The translations under genes were made by a program, and so were the position numbers. DNA of 47,936 nucleotides from Microbulbifer mangrovi (GTDB taxonomy: Bacteria > Pseudomonadota > Gammaproteobacteria > Pseudomonadales > Cellvibrionaceae). This document shows, in pieces, positions 33,542-43,908 of this stretch. Location of the stretch: positions 1 to 47,936 of the forward strand of contig NZ_LZDE01000328.1 in NCBI RefSeq assembly GCF_002009015.1. The letters run 5' to 3'. The notes below the pieces were generated by a model. That model did no database searches and was not told the origin of the DNA. It saw only the letters and a list, made by a program, of their open reading frames with translations. Numbering within the stretch: position 1 is the stretch's first letter; the number at the start of each line of letters is the position of its first letter.

Positions 33542-35818
33542 ATGAACGCGGAACAGAACGCGAATTCCCCGAATAATCAGGACCGTTTACTTCAGGAAGA
33601 AGTGATTGACCTGCGCCAGTACTGGCGCATTGTGGACCGTTTTAAGTGGCGCATCGCGGCGCTGTCTATTGCTGTAACCATGCTCACGGCGATTGTCGTG
33701 TTTTCCATGACGCCGCGTTACCAGGCCACCGCTACCCTGATGATCGAGGCCGAACAGGCCAAGGCGCTGTCTATTGAAGAAGTCTACGGTCTTGACTCCA
33801 GCCGCAAGGAATATTTCCTCACCCAGTTTGAGATCCTCAAGTCCAAGCGCATTGCCGAGGCCGTGGTAAAGAAGCTGAACCTGACCACGCACCCGGAGTT
33901 TGACCCGGAGCAGCAGGAAGGCGGCTTCAGCCTGCGCAGCATGCTGCCGTTCCTCTCTCAAGAGGAGCCTCTGTCGGACGAGGAAGCTGCAAGCCTCAAA
34001 TTACAGAAGGTCACGGAAGCGTTTACCGAGCGCCTGAGCATTTCCCCGGTGCGCAATACCCAGCTGGTGAAGATTACTTTCGAGTCCGAGTCTCCCAAGC
34101 TGGCAGCCAAGGTAGCGAATACCGTTGCTGAGGTTTACATCAGTAGCCATCTGGAAGCCAAGCTGGAAATGACCCAGCAGGCCACCACCTGGTTGAACAG
34201 CCGTCTGGACGATCTGCGTGTGAAGCTGGAGGCATCCGAGTCCAAGCTCCAGGCATTCCAGGAGCAGGAAGGTTTGGTCGATGTGGAAGGTGTACGGGGC
34301 CTGGCTGCACAGGAACTCAATGAAATCACCGAGCAACTGCTGACGGCACGCAAAGAGCTCAAGCAAGCGGCAAGTATTCGGGAGCTGGTATCGGCAAGCG
34401 ATGCAGATATCTCGGCACTGGCCAGCCTGCCGGAAGTGCTGAACCACAAAGTAATCGAAAACGTTAAGCAGGCCGAAGTTGAGGCCTCGCGTAAGGTATC
34501 CGAGCTGTCCCGTCGTTACGGGCCCAAGCACCCGAAGATGATTGCAGCCCAGGATCAGCTGGCGTCTGTTGAAGCCAAACTGCGCGACGAGGTACGCCAG
34601 CTGGTGGCGGGGATCGAGAGCGAATACCAGGCCGCGCTTTCCAACGAGCGCTCCCTGAGCCGTGAACTGGAGCAGGCCAAGGGCGAGTATCAGGTGATCT
34701 CCCGCAAGGAAACCCGCTACTCGGAGCTGAAGCGCGAGGCAGATGTAAACCGTCAGCTGTACAGCGCCTTCCTGACCCGGTTCCACGAAACCAGTGAAAC
34801 TTCTTCGTTCGAGGCTGCCAATGCCCGTGTAACCGACCCGGCGCTGCCGCCGCGTGTGCCGGCCAAGCCGAAAAAGGCTCTGATTGTTGCCCTGGCGATG
34901 GTGGTAAGTGCCATGCTGGGTGTGATGCTGGCATTCCTGTTTGAAGCCCTGAACGATGGCGTGCGCAATCCGGACGACGTGGAGAACAAGCTGTCTCAAC
35001 GTATGATCGGTCTGCTGCCCTGGGTGGAACACGCAAAAGGCCAGCGTCTGGGCCTGCGTACTTTCTTTGAAGCGAACCAACATCAGTTTGCAGAATCGGT
35101 GCGCACACTGCGTACCAGCCTGGTACTGTCGCACCTGGAAAAGCCGGCCAAGATTATTTCGGTAACGTCTTCTATTCCCGGTGAGGGTAAGACCACGGTG
35201 TCCGAAAACCTGGCGTTCTCACTGGTACAGATGGAACGGGTTCTGCTGATTGATGCGGACATGCGCCGCCCGTCTGTGGGCAAGGATTTTGGTTTGCCGG
35301 TATACCAGCCGGGTCTGTCCAACCTGATCTCGGGTAGCGCGACTCTGGCGGAATGCATTCACCACGACGAAAAGAGCGGGCTGGATGTGATTCCCGCCGG
35401 TGCCGTTCCGCCTAACCCGCAAGAGCTACTGGCCTCGCCGCGTTTTGAAAAGGCACTGCAGGTACTGGCTGATAAGTACGATCGCATCATTCTGGATACT
35501 GCCCCTGCGCAGGTAGTGAGTGACGCGTTGGTTGTGTCCCGCGTTGCGGAATCCATGCTGTATGTAGTGAAGTCTGACAGTACCCGCCAGAAAGTGATCA
35601 ACGATGGTATTGGCCGCCTGCTGCAGGTGGGTGCCAAGCTGGATGGTGTGGTACTCAACCAGGTGGATACTGCCTCCAAGTCCAGTGGTTACGGTGAGTA
35701 CTATGGCTACTACGCTGGCCAGTACGGTTACGGTGCAGAAAATGCGGCGGTTGCAGCCGCAGAACACGCCAAAGCCGAAACGGCCAAGCGTGAAGATAAA
35801 TCCCTCGAAGTGGCATGA
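33542..35818 (+). CDS. Polysaccharide co-polymerase / tyrosine autokinase (Wzc, VpsO-like)
   Basis: The 758-residue inner-membrane protein has a Wzz chain-length domain after the first membrane segment (about 37-57), long periplasmic coiled coils, a second membrane segment (about 440-460) and a cytoplasmic BY-kinase domain. Walker A is SSIPGEGKTT (near 545), Walker A' LLIDADMRRP (near 570) and Walker B IILDTAP (near 648). A tyrosine cluster for autophosphorylation follows (YGEYYGYYAGQYGYG, near 720). It controls polymer length and links inner-membrane assembly with export. A GAGGTAG ribosome binding sequence precedes the start, and its end overlaps the phosphatase gene by 4 bases. Confidence 0.95.
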   Translation: MNAEQNANSPNNQDRLLQEEVIDLRQYWRIVDRFKWRIAALSIAVTMLTAIVVFSMTPRYQATATLMIEAEQAKALSIEEVYGLDSSRKEYFLTQFEILKSKRIAEAVVKKLNLTTHPEFDPEQQEGGFSLRSMLPFLSQEEPLSDEEAASLKLQKVTEAFTERLSISPVRNTQLVKITFESESPKLAAKVANTVAEVYISSHLEAKLEMTQQATTWLNSRLDDLRVKLEASESKLQAFQEQEGLVDVEGVRGLAAQELNEITEQLLTARKELKQAASIRELVSASDADISALASLPEVLNHKVIENVKQAEVEASRKVSELSRRYGPKHPKMIAAQDQLASVEAKLRDEVRQLVAGIESEYQAALSNERSLSRELEQAKGEYQVISRKETRYSELKREADVNRQLYSAFLTRFHETSETSSFEAANARVTDPALPPRVPAKPKKALIVALAMVVSAMLGVMLAFLFEALNDGVRNPDDVENKLSQRMIGLLPWVEHAKGQRLGLRTFFEANQHQFAESVRTLRTSLVLSHLEKPAKIISVTSSIPGEGKTTVSENLAFSLVQMERVLLIDADMRRPSVGKDFGLPVYQPGLSNLISGSATLAECIHHDEKSGLDVIPAGAVPPNPQELLASPRFEKALQVLADKYDRIILDTAPAQVVSDALVVSRVAESMLYVVKSDSTRQKVINDGIGRLLQVGAKLDGVVLNQVDTASKSSGYGEYYGYYAGQYGYGAENAAVAAAEHAKAETAKREDKSLEVA

Positions 35819-36540
35819 TTGATCTCCACTGCCATATTTTGCCGGGCATCGATGACGGTGCCCGGGATCTCGATCAGGCTCTGGTCCTCGCCCGGGCCGC
35901 GGTTGCAGATGGCATCACGCACACGGTTGCTACGCCACACATTCATACCGGTCGCTTTCCCAATAATTTGAGTTCCATCACCCGGGCTTACCGCGAGCTG
36001 TGTGCGGCGCTCGAAGCAGAATCCATTCCGTTGAAGCTTGGCATGGCTGCCGAGATCCGGTTGTCCGAGGAAATCCTCAATATGGTGCTGCTCAAGCAGG
36101 TGCCGTATCTGGGCGAATGGGAAGGAGAGAGGGTACTGCTGCTGGAGTTGCCCCACAGCCATATTCCGCCGGGTACTGAACAGCTGATCCGCTGGCTGCG
36201 CAAACAGGGGGTGCGACCTATGATTGCGCATCCCGAGCGCAACAAGGATGTGATCCGCGATTTCAACAAGGTAATGCCGCTGGTGCGGGAAGGGTGCTTG
36301 CTGCAGGTGACTTCCGGTGCGGTGGCCGGGCACTTTGGCGAGCCTGCCCAAGAGCGTGCTATTCAGTTGCTGGAGCAGGATCTGGTGACGATTCTCGCTA
36401 CCGATGCCCACCATGAAGTACGCCGTCCGCCCGTTCTGAATATGGGGCGCGAGGCCGCTGCGGAAATTGTCGGTGAAGACAAGGCTTGGCGACTGGTATT
36501 GGAGAATCCGGGTAAAATAGCGGCCAGTCATTTTTCCTGA
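35815..36540 (+). CDS. PHP-type tyrosine-protein phosphatase (CpsB/YwqE family)
   Basis: The 241-residue protein begins MIDLHCHILPGIDDGARD, the metal-binding opening of the PHP family, and keeps the TPHIHTGRFPN, AAEIRLS, HPERN and ATDAHH motifs used in manganese-dependent CpsB/YwqE phosphatases. It should remove phosphate from the tyrosine cluster of the Wzc-type kinase encoded just upstream, whose frame it overlaps by ATGA. Vibrio and E. coli loci usually carry a low-molecular-weight phosphatase at this point, so the PHP enzyme is a substitution of type. Confidence 0.93.
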   Translation: MIDLHCHILPGIDDGARDLDQALVLARAAVADGITHTVATPHIHTGRFPNNLSSITRAYRELCAALEAESIPLKLGMAAEIRLSEEILNMVLLKQVPYLGEWEGERVLLLELPHSHIPPGTEQLIRWLRKQGVRPMIAHPERNKDVIRDFNKVMPLVREGCLLQVTSGAVAGHFGEPAQERAIQLLEQDLVTILATDAHHEVRRPPVLNMGREAAAEIVGEDKAWRLVLENPGKIAASHFS

Positions 36541-36579
36541 CCTGAATAAAGCTCCGAACATAGCCCCAAGCCAGCTCCT

Positions 36580-37377
36580 ATGCACAGCTCATCGATTACG
36601 CATTCTTCTTCCGGGCGACGTCGCCGCCGTCGTTCCAGCCGTCAATCGGCATTTGCACATGTGAAACGCCTGCTGTGGCCAGCGGAAGCCTCATTGGCCA
36701 CCCGGTTGGGTGTTTGGGGGTTGGTATTTGTGCTCGCGTTTCTGGGTGTGCACGGAACCAAACAGGGCCTGGCCAACCTGCAGGTAATCCACGTAGAGAA
36801 CCAGCTGAAGTACTGGTACAAGCTGGGCAAGGTCGCTTCTCCTGCTTCGATGGAGTCCGCGCTTTTTTCTATCGAGCGGGCCCGCGAGCTGCATCCTGAT
36901 AATCCCTACCAACTGACGCTGCATGCGCGCTTGCTGGAATGGCGTGGTTTTTCCGGGGGCACCTCTGCTGCCGAGGATTACCGCGCTGCCCTATCTCTTT
37001 ATCAGCAGGCCGCGGCACTGCGCCCCCTTTGGCCGGATAGTTGGGCAGAGATGGCTCAGCTCAAGCTTCGGCTGTTTGAATTTGATGAAGATCTGGATCG
37101 ATACCTGGCGCGCGCTGCCGCCCTGGGGCCCTATACCCCAGCGGTACATAACGCGATCGTGCAGGCGGGGCTGCCGCGCTTGCCTGTATTGAAGGCACTC
37201 GAGGATGAGCGTATGGAAATGCTGAAAACCCATATGGTTCGTGGGATTAAGGACCATCGCAGCCGCAACACCGTGTTGACCCAGGTATCCATGTATCGGC
37301 AGGAAAGGGAAATCTGTGACTGGCTGACCGAGTCGCAGCTGTTCGAGAGACTCCCCGGTATCTGCAAGGCCGGGTGA
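36580..37377 (+). CDS. VpsP-like polysaccharide biosynthesis protein with TPR-like helices
   Basis: The 265-residue protein has an Arg/Ser-rich cytoplasmic start (GRRRRRRSSRQ), one membrane segment at about 47-65 and a helical region with TPR-like spacing (ELHPDNPYQLTLHARLLEW, then ALSLYQQAAALRPLWPDSW and ALGPYTPAVHNAIV). This layout and its place after the kinase and phosphatase genes match the VpsP type of protein in Vibrio-like loci. Its precise role is unknown; a scaffold holding the assembly proteins together is plausible. The ribosome binding site is weak. Confidence 0.7.
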   Translation: MHSSSITHSSSGRRRRRRSSRQSAFAHVKRLLWPAEASLATRLGVWGLVFVLAFLGVHGTKQGLANLQVIHVENQLKYWYKLGKVASPASMESALFSIERARELHPDNPYQLTLHARLLEWRGFSGGTSAAEDYRAALSLYQQAAALRPLWPDSWAEMAQLKLRLFEFDEDLDRYLARAAALGPYTPAVHNAIVQAGLPRLPVLKALEDERMEMLKTHMVRGIKDHRSRNTVLTQVSMYRQEREICDWLTESQLFERLPGICKAG

Positions 37378-37696
37378 AACGCCAGATGCCAGCGCGCAAT
37401 CGCAATTGGTTAAAAATTATACTGGCAGTATTCCACCAAACTGGTAGACTGCGCAGCCTCTTGTCCCGGCCCTAATCTGGCTTTGAGCCCGAGTAAGGCT
37501 TCAAGCGGGACAATTGTCAAAATGGGTAACAGACCTCCTCGCCACAGGCCCCTGTCTCTGAGTTGAATGAGCTTGCAATAGCCGGTGCTATTAATGGGCT
37601 TCTTCGCCTTGCCCAGCAATCTTCAGTCGTGCGCTATGGTTATTCCATTGGGATAAGCGCCGACTCGGCTCCTATGTACATTCAAGTGAACTCAAT
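37378..37696. other. Intergenic region and probable leader of deaD
   Basis: About 320 bp without a gene. A TATACT hexamer (37418-37423) in an AT-rich stretch could be a -10 element, but no good -35 is seen. If that is the promoter, deaD has a leader of about 270 bases, as is common for cold-shock helicase mRNAs. No clear terminator for the exopolysaccharide operon is visible here. Confidence 0.35.
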
Positions 37697-39460
<1,764 letters not shown>

Positions 39461-39497
39461 TTAGTGCATAACTGAGTAGCTAGTCGCAGCGACGAAT

Positions 39498-39527
39498 AAA
39501 AGGGCACCTTCGGGTGTCCTTTTTTTG
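39498..39527 (+). terminator. Terminator after deaD
   Basis: AAAAGGGCACC (39498-39508) and GGTGTCCTTTT pair around a TTCG tetraloop with one G-T pair, followed by a run of T. It lies about 40 bases after the deaD stop. Confidence 0.9.
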
Positions 39528-39662
39528 GGTGATTGTTTTATTTCTGTAAATATTTTGAGGATTTTGGTCTACCGTTCGTTCCCATTTGGCGTCATATTGA
39601 TTTGGGTGTCTCAAGTTTAGTGGTTGCCCTGACGCTTGCTCTAAATACATGGGAATTAGTTG

Positions 39663-41960
39663 ATGAGTATAAAAAATAAACATTTTGCGGGGGCTGTAAT
39701 CGGAGCTCTCAGTTTGGTACTGGTTGCCTGCGGTGGCGGCAGTAGTGGCGGTGGGAATGAAGGGGGCACGCCTGCGCAGCCCACTAACCAAGCGCCCTCG
39801 GTTACCGTTGAATCCATTTCACTGATGGAAGGGGAGTCCGCAACGATTACCGCTTCCGCAACGGACCCTGAAGGCTCCGCGGTCTCCTATGCATGGGAAC
39901 AGAAATCGGGTGTGTCACTGGAGCTCGCTGATGTTGATACCGCGACGGTTTCTATCCAGGTACCCGCTGTAACCGAGGACTCTCAGACAACGCTGGTGGT
40001 TACCGCCACCGATGCTGAGGGCGCAAAGACCTCGAAAGAAGTGGTTGTTTCCATTGTTGCCCGTATGGTCGGGTTCGACATTGAGGGAATGGTAACGGAG
40101 AGCCTGGCAGCTGAGGCTGAAATTTCGTTCAGCGTCGGTGAGCAAATTTTTACTTCTGAAGTAGACGCTACTGGCCAGTACCTTGTTTCAATCAATGTCG
40201 ACGACAGCCGTGTCGCCGATTTGGTTCGAGCAGAAGTGACGAACCCGGGTACCAAGCTAAAACTCGTTTCATTGCTGGGGAACGTCGAGTCGGTAATCGC
40301 TGCAGCCGGTGTTGATGAACTGGTAACACACGATGAATTACTTTCCGTCAATGTCTCGAGCCTGACTACCGCGATGGCGGCTGTAATCGAGGAGGGCGAA
40401 CTCGGAAATGTTTCGACTCAGGAGCAATTTGTAGGGCGAAAGAAACTGGTCGATGGCTACGAGGCCTTTCAGCTCGCGACATTAATCGAGCTCGTACAGA
40501 GTTACTCAGAATCTGCAGGTGTCACAATTCCTAGTGATATCGACGATACCTATGCATTGGTTGCTAACCGTGAGATCGCCGCCTTACTGCTTGCTGAGGT
40601 TCGTAGTAATAATCCTGACACTTACCAGGCCGCGATGGATGCGATACTGGGCGACTCGCAGCTGGTAGTGACTGCACCTGCGGGTAACTCCGAGATTCAA
40701 GATACTTATTATTTTACAACGAGCAATATTGACCTTGGTGCCCGATTGGAACTCGCTCCGGAGGGGCTGGGATCACTGAGTGGCTCAAGTTTCAGTGGCA
40801 AGAGCGAAATCACCTGGACGGCGACAGCGGAAGGTCTCGAACTTTATGGCGCTGATACAGTTTTAAGTAGTCTCTATGAATTTGATGAGAATCTGGGACG
40901 CAATGTTCTGGAGGAGGTCGTCTTCCAACCAAAACTAGTCAATTGGCTTGATCATGGAACAGAAGTTGACTGGTTGGTTGTCCAAGCGGAAGAGTTTACC
41001 CGGTATCCCAATGGCGAATACCCGCCCTCCGAGCCGGAGTTAAAGATCGTGACACCTATTGCGATCCGTAATACAGGCAAAGTTGATGCTGCGGATTTTT
41101 TGCAAATGGGCCTTTCATTGAGCATCCCTTTGCCATCTGTCGCGAGTGAGGTTACTGAACCCACTCCGGATCAGGAGCAGTCTTTGTCTGCGGAATCCGT
41201 GCAGTTGACCTTCGCTGGTAATCTTGTGACCGGTGGCAGCGTGTCGGTAAATGTGGATTCAATCTCCGGCTCTGGTGTGCCGTCTTCGATCCAGGTCAGC
41301 TCTCCATGGGAGATCGATATTAACGGACATTTACTGATCGACAATGTTCTTGGCTACAAAGCTGAGTTGGTATTGTTAGAAGGTGACAACCAGAAATCTC
41401 CGTTAGTGTTTGTAGAGCTGGACAATGGAGCGAGAGCACTTTCTACCTCTGGAAAGGCCTATCTGAAAGAGGCCCCCGCGTGGACACCAGATCGGGCAGT
41501 GGGTATGTACCAGTATCCGATGAGCTTCAGTGCCCCACTGGAGCCTTTCTGGTTTGAGGTGAATGCGGACGGAACTGCTCTGACCGCCTCGACTTGGGAC
41601 CGAAACGGGGATGGGGAGATTACTGCGGACGAAACTTCTTTGATGCCGGGGCTCTGGCGAATTAATGAAGCAGGAAACCTGCTTATCCGTCGTTATTTCG
41701 CATATACGTCAGGGTTCTGTGAGTCTGCGATTTGGGATCCTGCGCCTGGTGACGAGTGTGCCCTCTATCACGAACGGGAGTGGGTGTTGCATCAGGAAGG
41801 AGAGGGCATCGCTGTACGCAATTACCATCGCTTTTTCCTGGATCCCTTCCTGGATGAATCCATGGCGATTCCTGAGGAGCACATTCTTAGTAGCGCGAGT
41901 ATCTTCAATGCCTACTTCGAGCGTGTAGAGGAGAGGCCCGTCCCGATATCGGGAATGTAA
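39663..41960 (+). CDS. Lipoprotein with Ig/PKD-like domain and the module found in the giant protein
   Basis: ATG 39663 is chosen over TTG 39660. The 765-residue protein has a lipoprotein signal with lipobox LVAC, then a Gly/Ser linker. An Ig/PKD-like domain follows (about 40-135: NQAPSVTVESI to VVVSIVA). After a middle region of no known family, the C-terminal 420 residues resemble the unrecognised module of the giant protein at 8378. A W-x-x-V...RYPNGE motif, F-x-FE-x-x-ADG, a pair of cysteines followed by LYHERE, and a final SIFNAYFERV correspond to HYPNGE, GLEFADDG, CVLWRERQF and VSIFQKYV there. Aspartate signatures (DRNGDGEITADET) suggest a calcium site. It should be anchored in the outer membrane. 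It stands alone between two terminators. Confidence 0.8.
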   Translation: MSIKNKHFAGAVIGALSLVLVACGGGSSGGGNEGGTPAQPTNQAPSVTVESISLMEGESATITASATDPEGSAVSYAWEQKSGVSLELADVDTATVSIQVPAVTEDSQTTLVVTATDAEGAKTSKEVVVSIVARMVGFDIEGMVTESLAAEAEISFSVGEQIFTSEVDATGQYLVSINVDDSRVADLVRAEVTNPGTKLKLVSLLGNVESVIAAAGVDELVTHDELLSVNVSSLTTAMAAVIEEGELGNVSTQEQFVGRKKLVDGYEAFQLATLIELVQSYSESAGVTIPSDIDDTYALVANREIAALLLAEVRSNNPDTYQAAMDAILGDSQLVVTAPAGNSEIQDTYYFTTSNIDLGARLELAPEGLGSLSGSSFSGKSEITWTATAEGLELYGADTVLSSLYEFDENLGRNVLEEVVFQPKLVNWLDHGTEVDWLVVQAEEFTRYPNGEYPPSEPELKIVTPIAIRNTGKVDAADFLQMGLSLSIPLPSVASEVTEPTPDQEQSLSAESVQLTFAGNLVTGGSVSVNVDSISGSGVPSSIQVSSPWEIDINGHLLIDNVLGYKAELVLLEGDNQKSPLVFVELDNGARALSTSGKAYLKEAPAWTPDRAVGMYQYPMSFSAPLEPFWFEVNADGTALTASTWDRNGDGEITADETSLMPGLWRINEAGNLLIRRYFAYTSGFCESAIWDPAPGDECALYHEREWVLHQEGEGIAVRNYHRFFLDPFLDESMAIPEEHILSSASIFNAYFERVEERPVPISGM

Positions 41961-41971
41961 GTTAGGTAATA

Positions 41972-41997
41972 AAAAACCGCGCAAATGCGCGGTTTTT
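41972..41997. terminator. Bidirectional terminator between lipoprotein and cytochrome b561 genes
   Basis: A nearly perfect stem, AAAAACCGCGCA (41972-41983) with TGCGCGGTTTTT (41986-41997), has an A-run on one side and a T-run on the other, so it works in both directions for the convergent genes. Confidence 0.92.
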
Positions 41998-42045
41998 ATT
42001 AACTCTACCCGGTAAGGAAATACTTACTTTGGGTAGCCAGAATAG

Positions 42046-42591
42046 TTATTTTTTCCCAAACGGCAGCATCTGCCGCAGCGTGTTGTCCTTGGTAACAAAG
42101 TGATGCCACAGCGCGCCACCGATATGCAGCACCAGCAGTACCAGCAGTGCATTCCACAGGAATTCCTTGTGCAGGAAAGCAAACTGCTTGGCCAGATCGG
42201 TATTCTTGGTGACAAAGCTGGGCAGGTCGAATACCCAGAACAGGGTGGTGTCGCGTCCGGCGAACTGACGCATCAGCAGGCCGGTGATCGGCATACCCAG
42301 CATGATGATATACATCAGGCTCTGTACCAGCAGGGATACAGGTTTCTGGAAGCCGCTGCCATACAGAGTGGGGCGGCCGTGGGTGGCGCGCCAGTAGAGA
42401 CGGAAAAGACCGAGAAACAATACGGAGAAGCCGAGGGAGAAGTGTAGGACCATCCACCAGCCACGCATGGGGTCGCTGCGCTCGTAAAACTCGTGCAGCT
42501 CTACGGAGCCCCAGGCGAACAGGATAAAAAATGCTATCAGCCAGTGCAGGGATTTGATTGCCTTGCTCCAGCTATTCGGTGTGGATGTCAT
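42046..42591 (-). CDS. Cytochrome b561 family protein
   Basis: Start 42591 gives 181 residues with four membrane segments. The histidines expected to bind two b hemes are visible: His in SLHWLIAFF near the start, His in VLHFSLGFS, and a C-terminal LHIGGALWHHF. The conserved lead (K-x-LHW) is typical of the prokaryotic b561 family, which transfers electrons across the inner membrane from quinols, in some cases involving superoxide. An upstream in-frame start (42687) would overlap metR with non-family sequence. The gene follows metR by 56 bases on the same strand, so the two may be co-transcribed. Confidence 0.9.
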   Translation of the reverse strand: MTSTPNSWSKAIKSLHWLIAFFILFAWGSVELHEFYERSDPMRGWWMVLHFSLGFSVLFLGLFRLYWRATHGRPTLYGSGFQKPVSLLVQSLMYIIMLGMPITGLLMRQFAGRDTTLFWVFDLPSFVTKNTDLAKQFAFLHKEFLWNALLVLLVLHIGGALWHHFVTKDNTLRQMLPFGKK

Positions 42592-42647
42592 CGAGTGGCC
42601 CCTTCTATTGTTGTCGATCTTAAGCGTTACATCTTCAGTTTTGATTC

Positions 42648-43568
42648 TTAGGTGGCTGCGCGCACACCTTTCAGGTTGGCGAAGCAAGTATCTCGCGCGG
42701 TGGTGAAAAAGTCCTGCAGAAAGGCTTGCTCCAACATCTCTTCACGCACCGCGGCGTAGAGTGTACTCCAAAGTCCACTCTTGCCCAGTCTAAGCTGGTT
42801 GACCAAACCTTTCTGTAAATATTCGTAAAGCGCCCAGTTAGGAAGCGCACACACACCGCGTCCGCTGACCACCAGCTGAACCATCATTACCGTCAGTTCT
42901 GCGGTACGTACCGATGCGGGTTCCACATCTGCCGGATCGAGGAAGTGCTGGAATATATCCAGCCTTTCCCGCTCTACCGGATAGGTAATCTGCACTTCTC
43001 CTGCCAGGTCCTCCGGCTCTACCCATTTGCGGTCCGCCAGGGGATGTTTCCTGCTGATGGCCAGGCACATTTCAAAACTGAACAGGGGCTCGTAATGGAT
43101 ACCTTTGAGGGATTCGTCCGGGTTGCTGGTTACCACCAGGTCGAGGTCTCCCCTGACCAGCGCCGGCAGCGGGGCAAAGTTAAATCCGCTGGACAGGTCC
43201 AGTTCCACCTCTGGCCAATCGTCGCGGTAGGCGTCGAGGGTGGGCATCAGCCACTGGTAGCAGCTGTGGCATTCGATGGCGATATTCAGCCGTCCGGCAG
43301 TACCGGAGGCCAGCCGCGCGAGGTCCCGCTGTGCCACTGCCACCCGCGGCAGTACATCGTCTGCCAGCTGCAGCAGGCGCAATCCGGCAGTGGTGAAGCG
43401 CAGCGGGCGGGATTTGCGCACAAACAGGCTCTGTTCATGGCGCTCCTCCATCTCCCGGAACAGGTGGGAGAGTGCGGACTGGGTGAGGTGCAGGCGCTCG
43501 GCGGCGCGCACCATGCTGCCGGTTTCCCGCAGGATGGTCAGTGCCCTGAGGTGGCGGAGTTCTATCAT
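42648..43568 (-). CDS. metR: LysR-type regulator MetR
   Basis: The 306-residue protein has an N-terminal winged helix-turn-helix (MIELRHLRALTILRETGSM, then LHLTQSALSHLFREME) and a LysR substrate domain. It aligns well with E. coli MetR over its length: LFVRKSRPLRFT, IAIECHSCYQWLMP, DLVVTSNP, YPVERERLDIFQHFL and LYAAVREE all have close counterparts. MetR activates metE and related methionine genes with homocysteine as co-inducer. Here metE lies on the other strand, but is separated from metR by a cytochrome gene instead of being directly divergent. Confidence 0.94.
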   Translation of the reverse strand: MIELRHLRALTILRETGSMVRAAERLHLTQSALSHLFREMEERHEQSLFVRKSRPLRFTTAGLRLLQLADDVLPRVAVAQRDLARLASGTAGRLNIAIECHSCYQWLMPTLDAYRDDWPEVELDLSSGFNFAPLPALVRGDLDLVVTSNPDESLKGIHYEPLFSFEMCLAISRKHPLADRKWVEPEDLAGEVQITYPVERERLDIFQHFLDPADVEPASVRTAELTVMMVQLVVSGRGVCALPNWALYEYLQKGLVNQLRLGKSGLWSTLYAAVREEMLEQAFLQDFFTTARDTCFANLKGVRAAT

Positions 43569-43908
43569 CGGGGTGTAGTACGGCCTTTAATTAAATTCAT
43601 CTTATCTTTGGTGATCGTGAAAATTATTGAATCTCATTTTGGGGGAGGGAAGCAAGTTTTTGTGATGTCGGCCCGCAACCTGGTCGCGCTAATCGACCCT
43701 TGAAGTCGGGCGGTGTGGAGAAATCGTCTGAACCGACGAAGCGGGCAGGGATGCAAATCGGTAACTTCAGCCTCGCGATGAGACCAGATATATGAACTTG
43801 CAAAGCGATTTACCGCAGTGCTCTGCGCAGTGTCTTTGGTCAGTGAGAGTGCCCGACATATTGAAGCGGCCGGGCACACAAAAAAATAACCAGGGAGAGC
43901 TGAGAATA
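43569..43908. other. Divergent promoter region between metR and the diheme cytochrome gene
   Basis: About 340 bp. An AT-rich zone (43585-43650) lies next to metR and probably carries its promoter. A TCGTC/GACGA inverted repeat occurs near 43725. No good match to the MetR box TGAA-N5-TTCA was found. An open frame from 43792 is the out-of-family upstream extension of the cytochrome gene. Confidence 0.4.
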
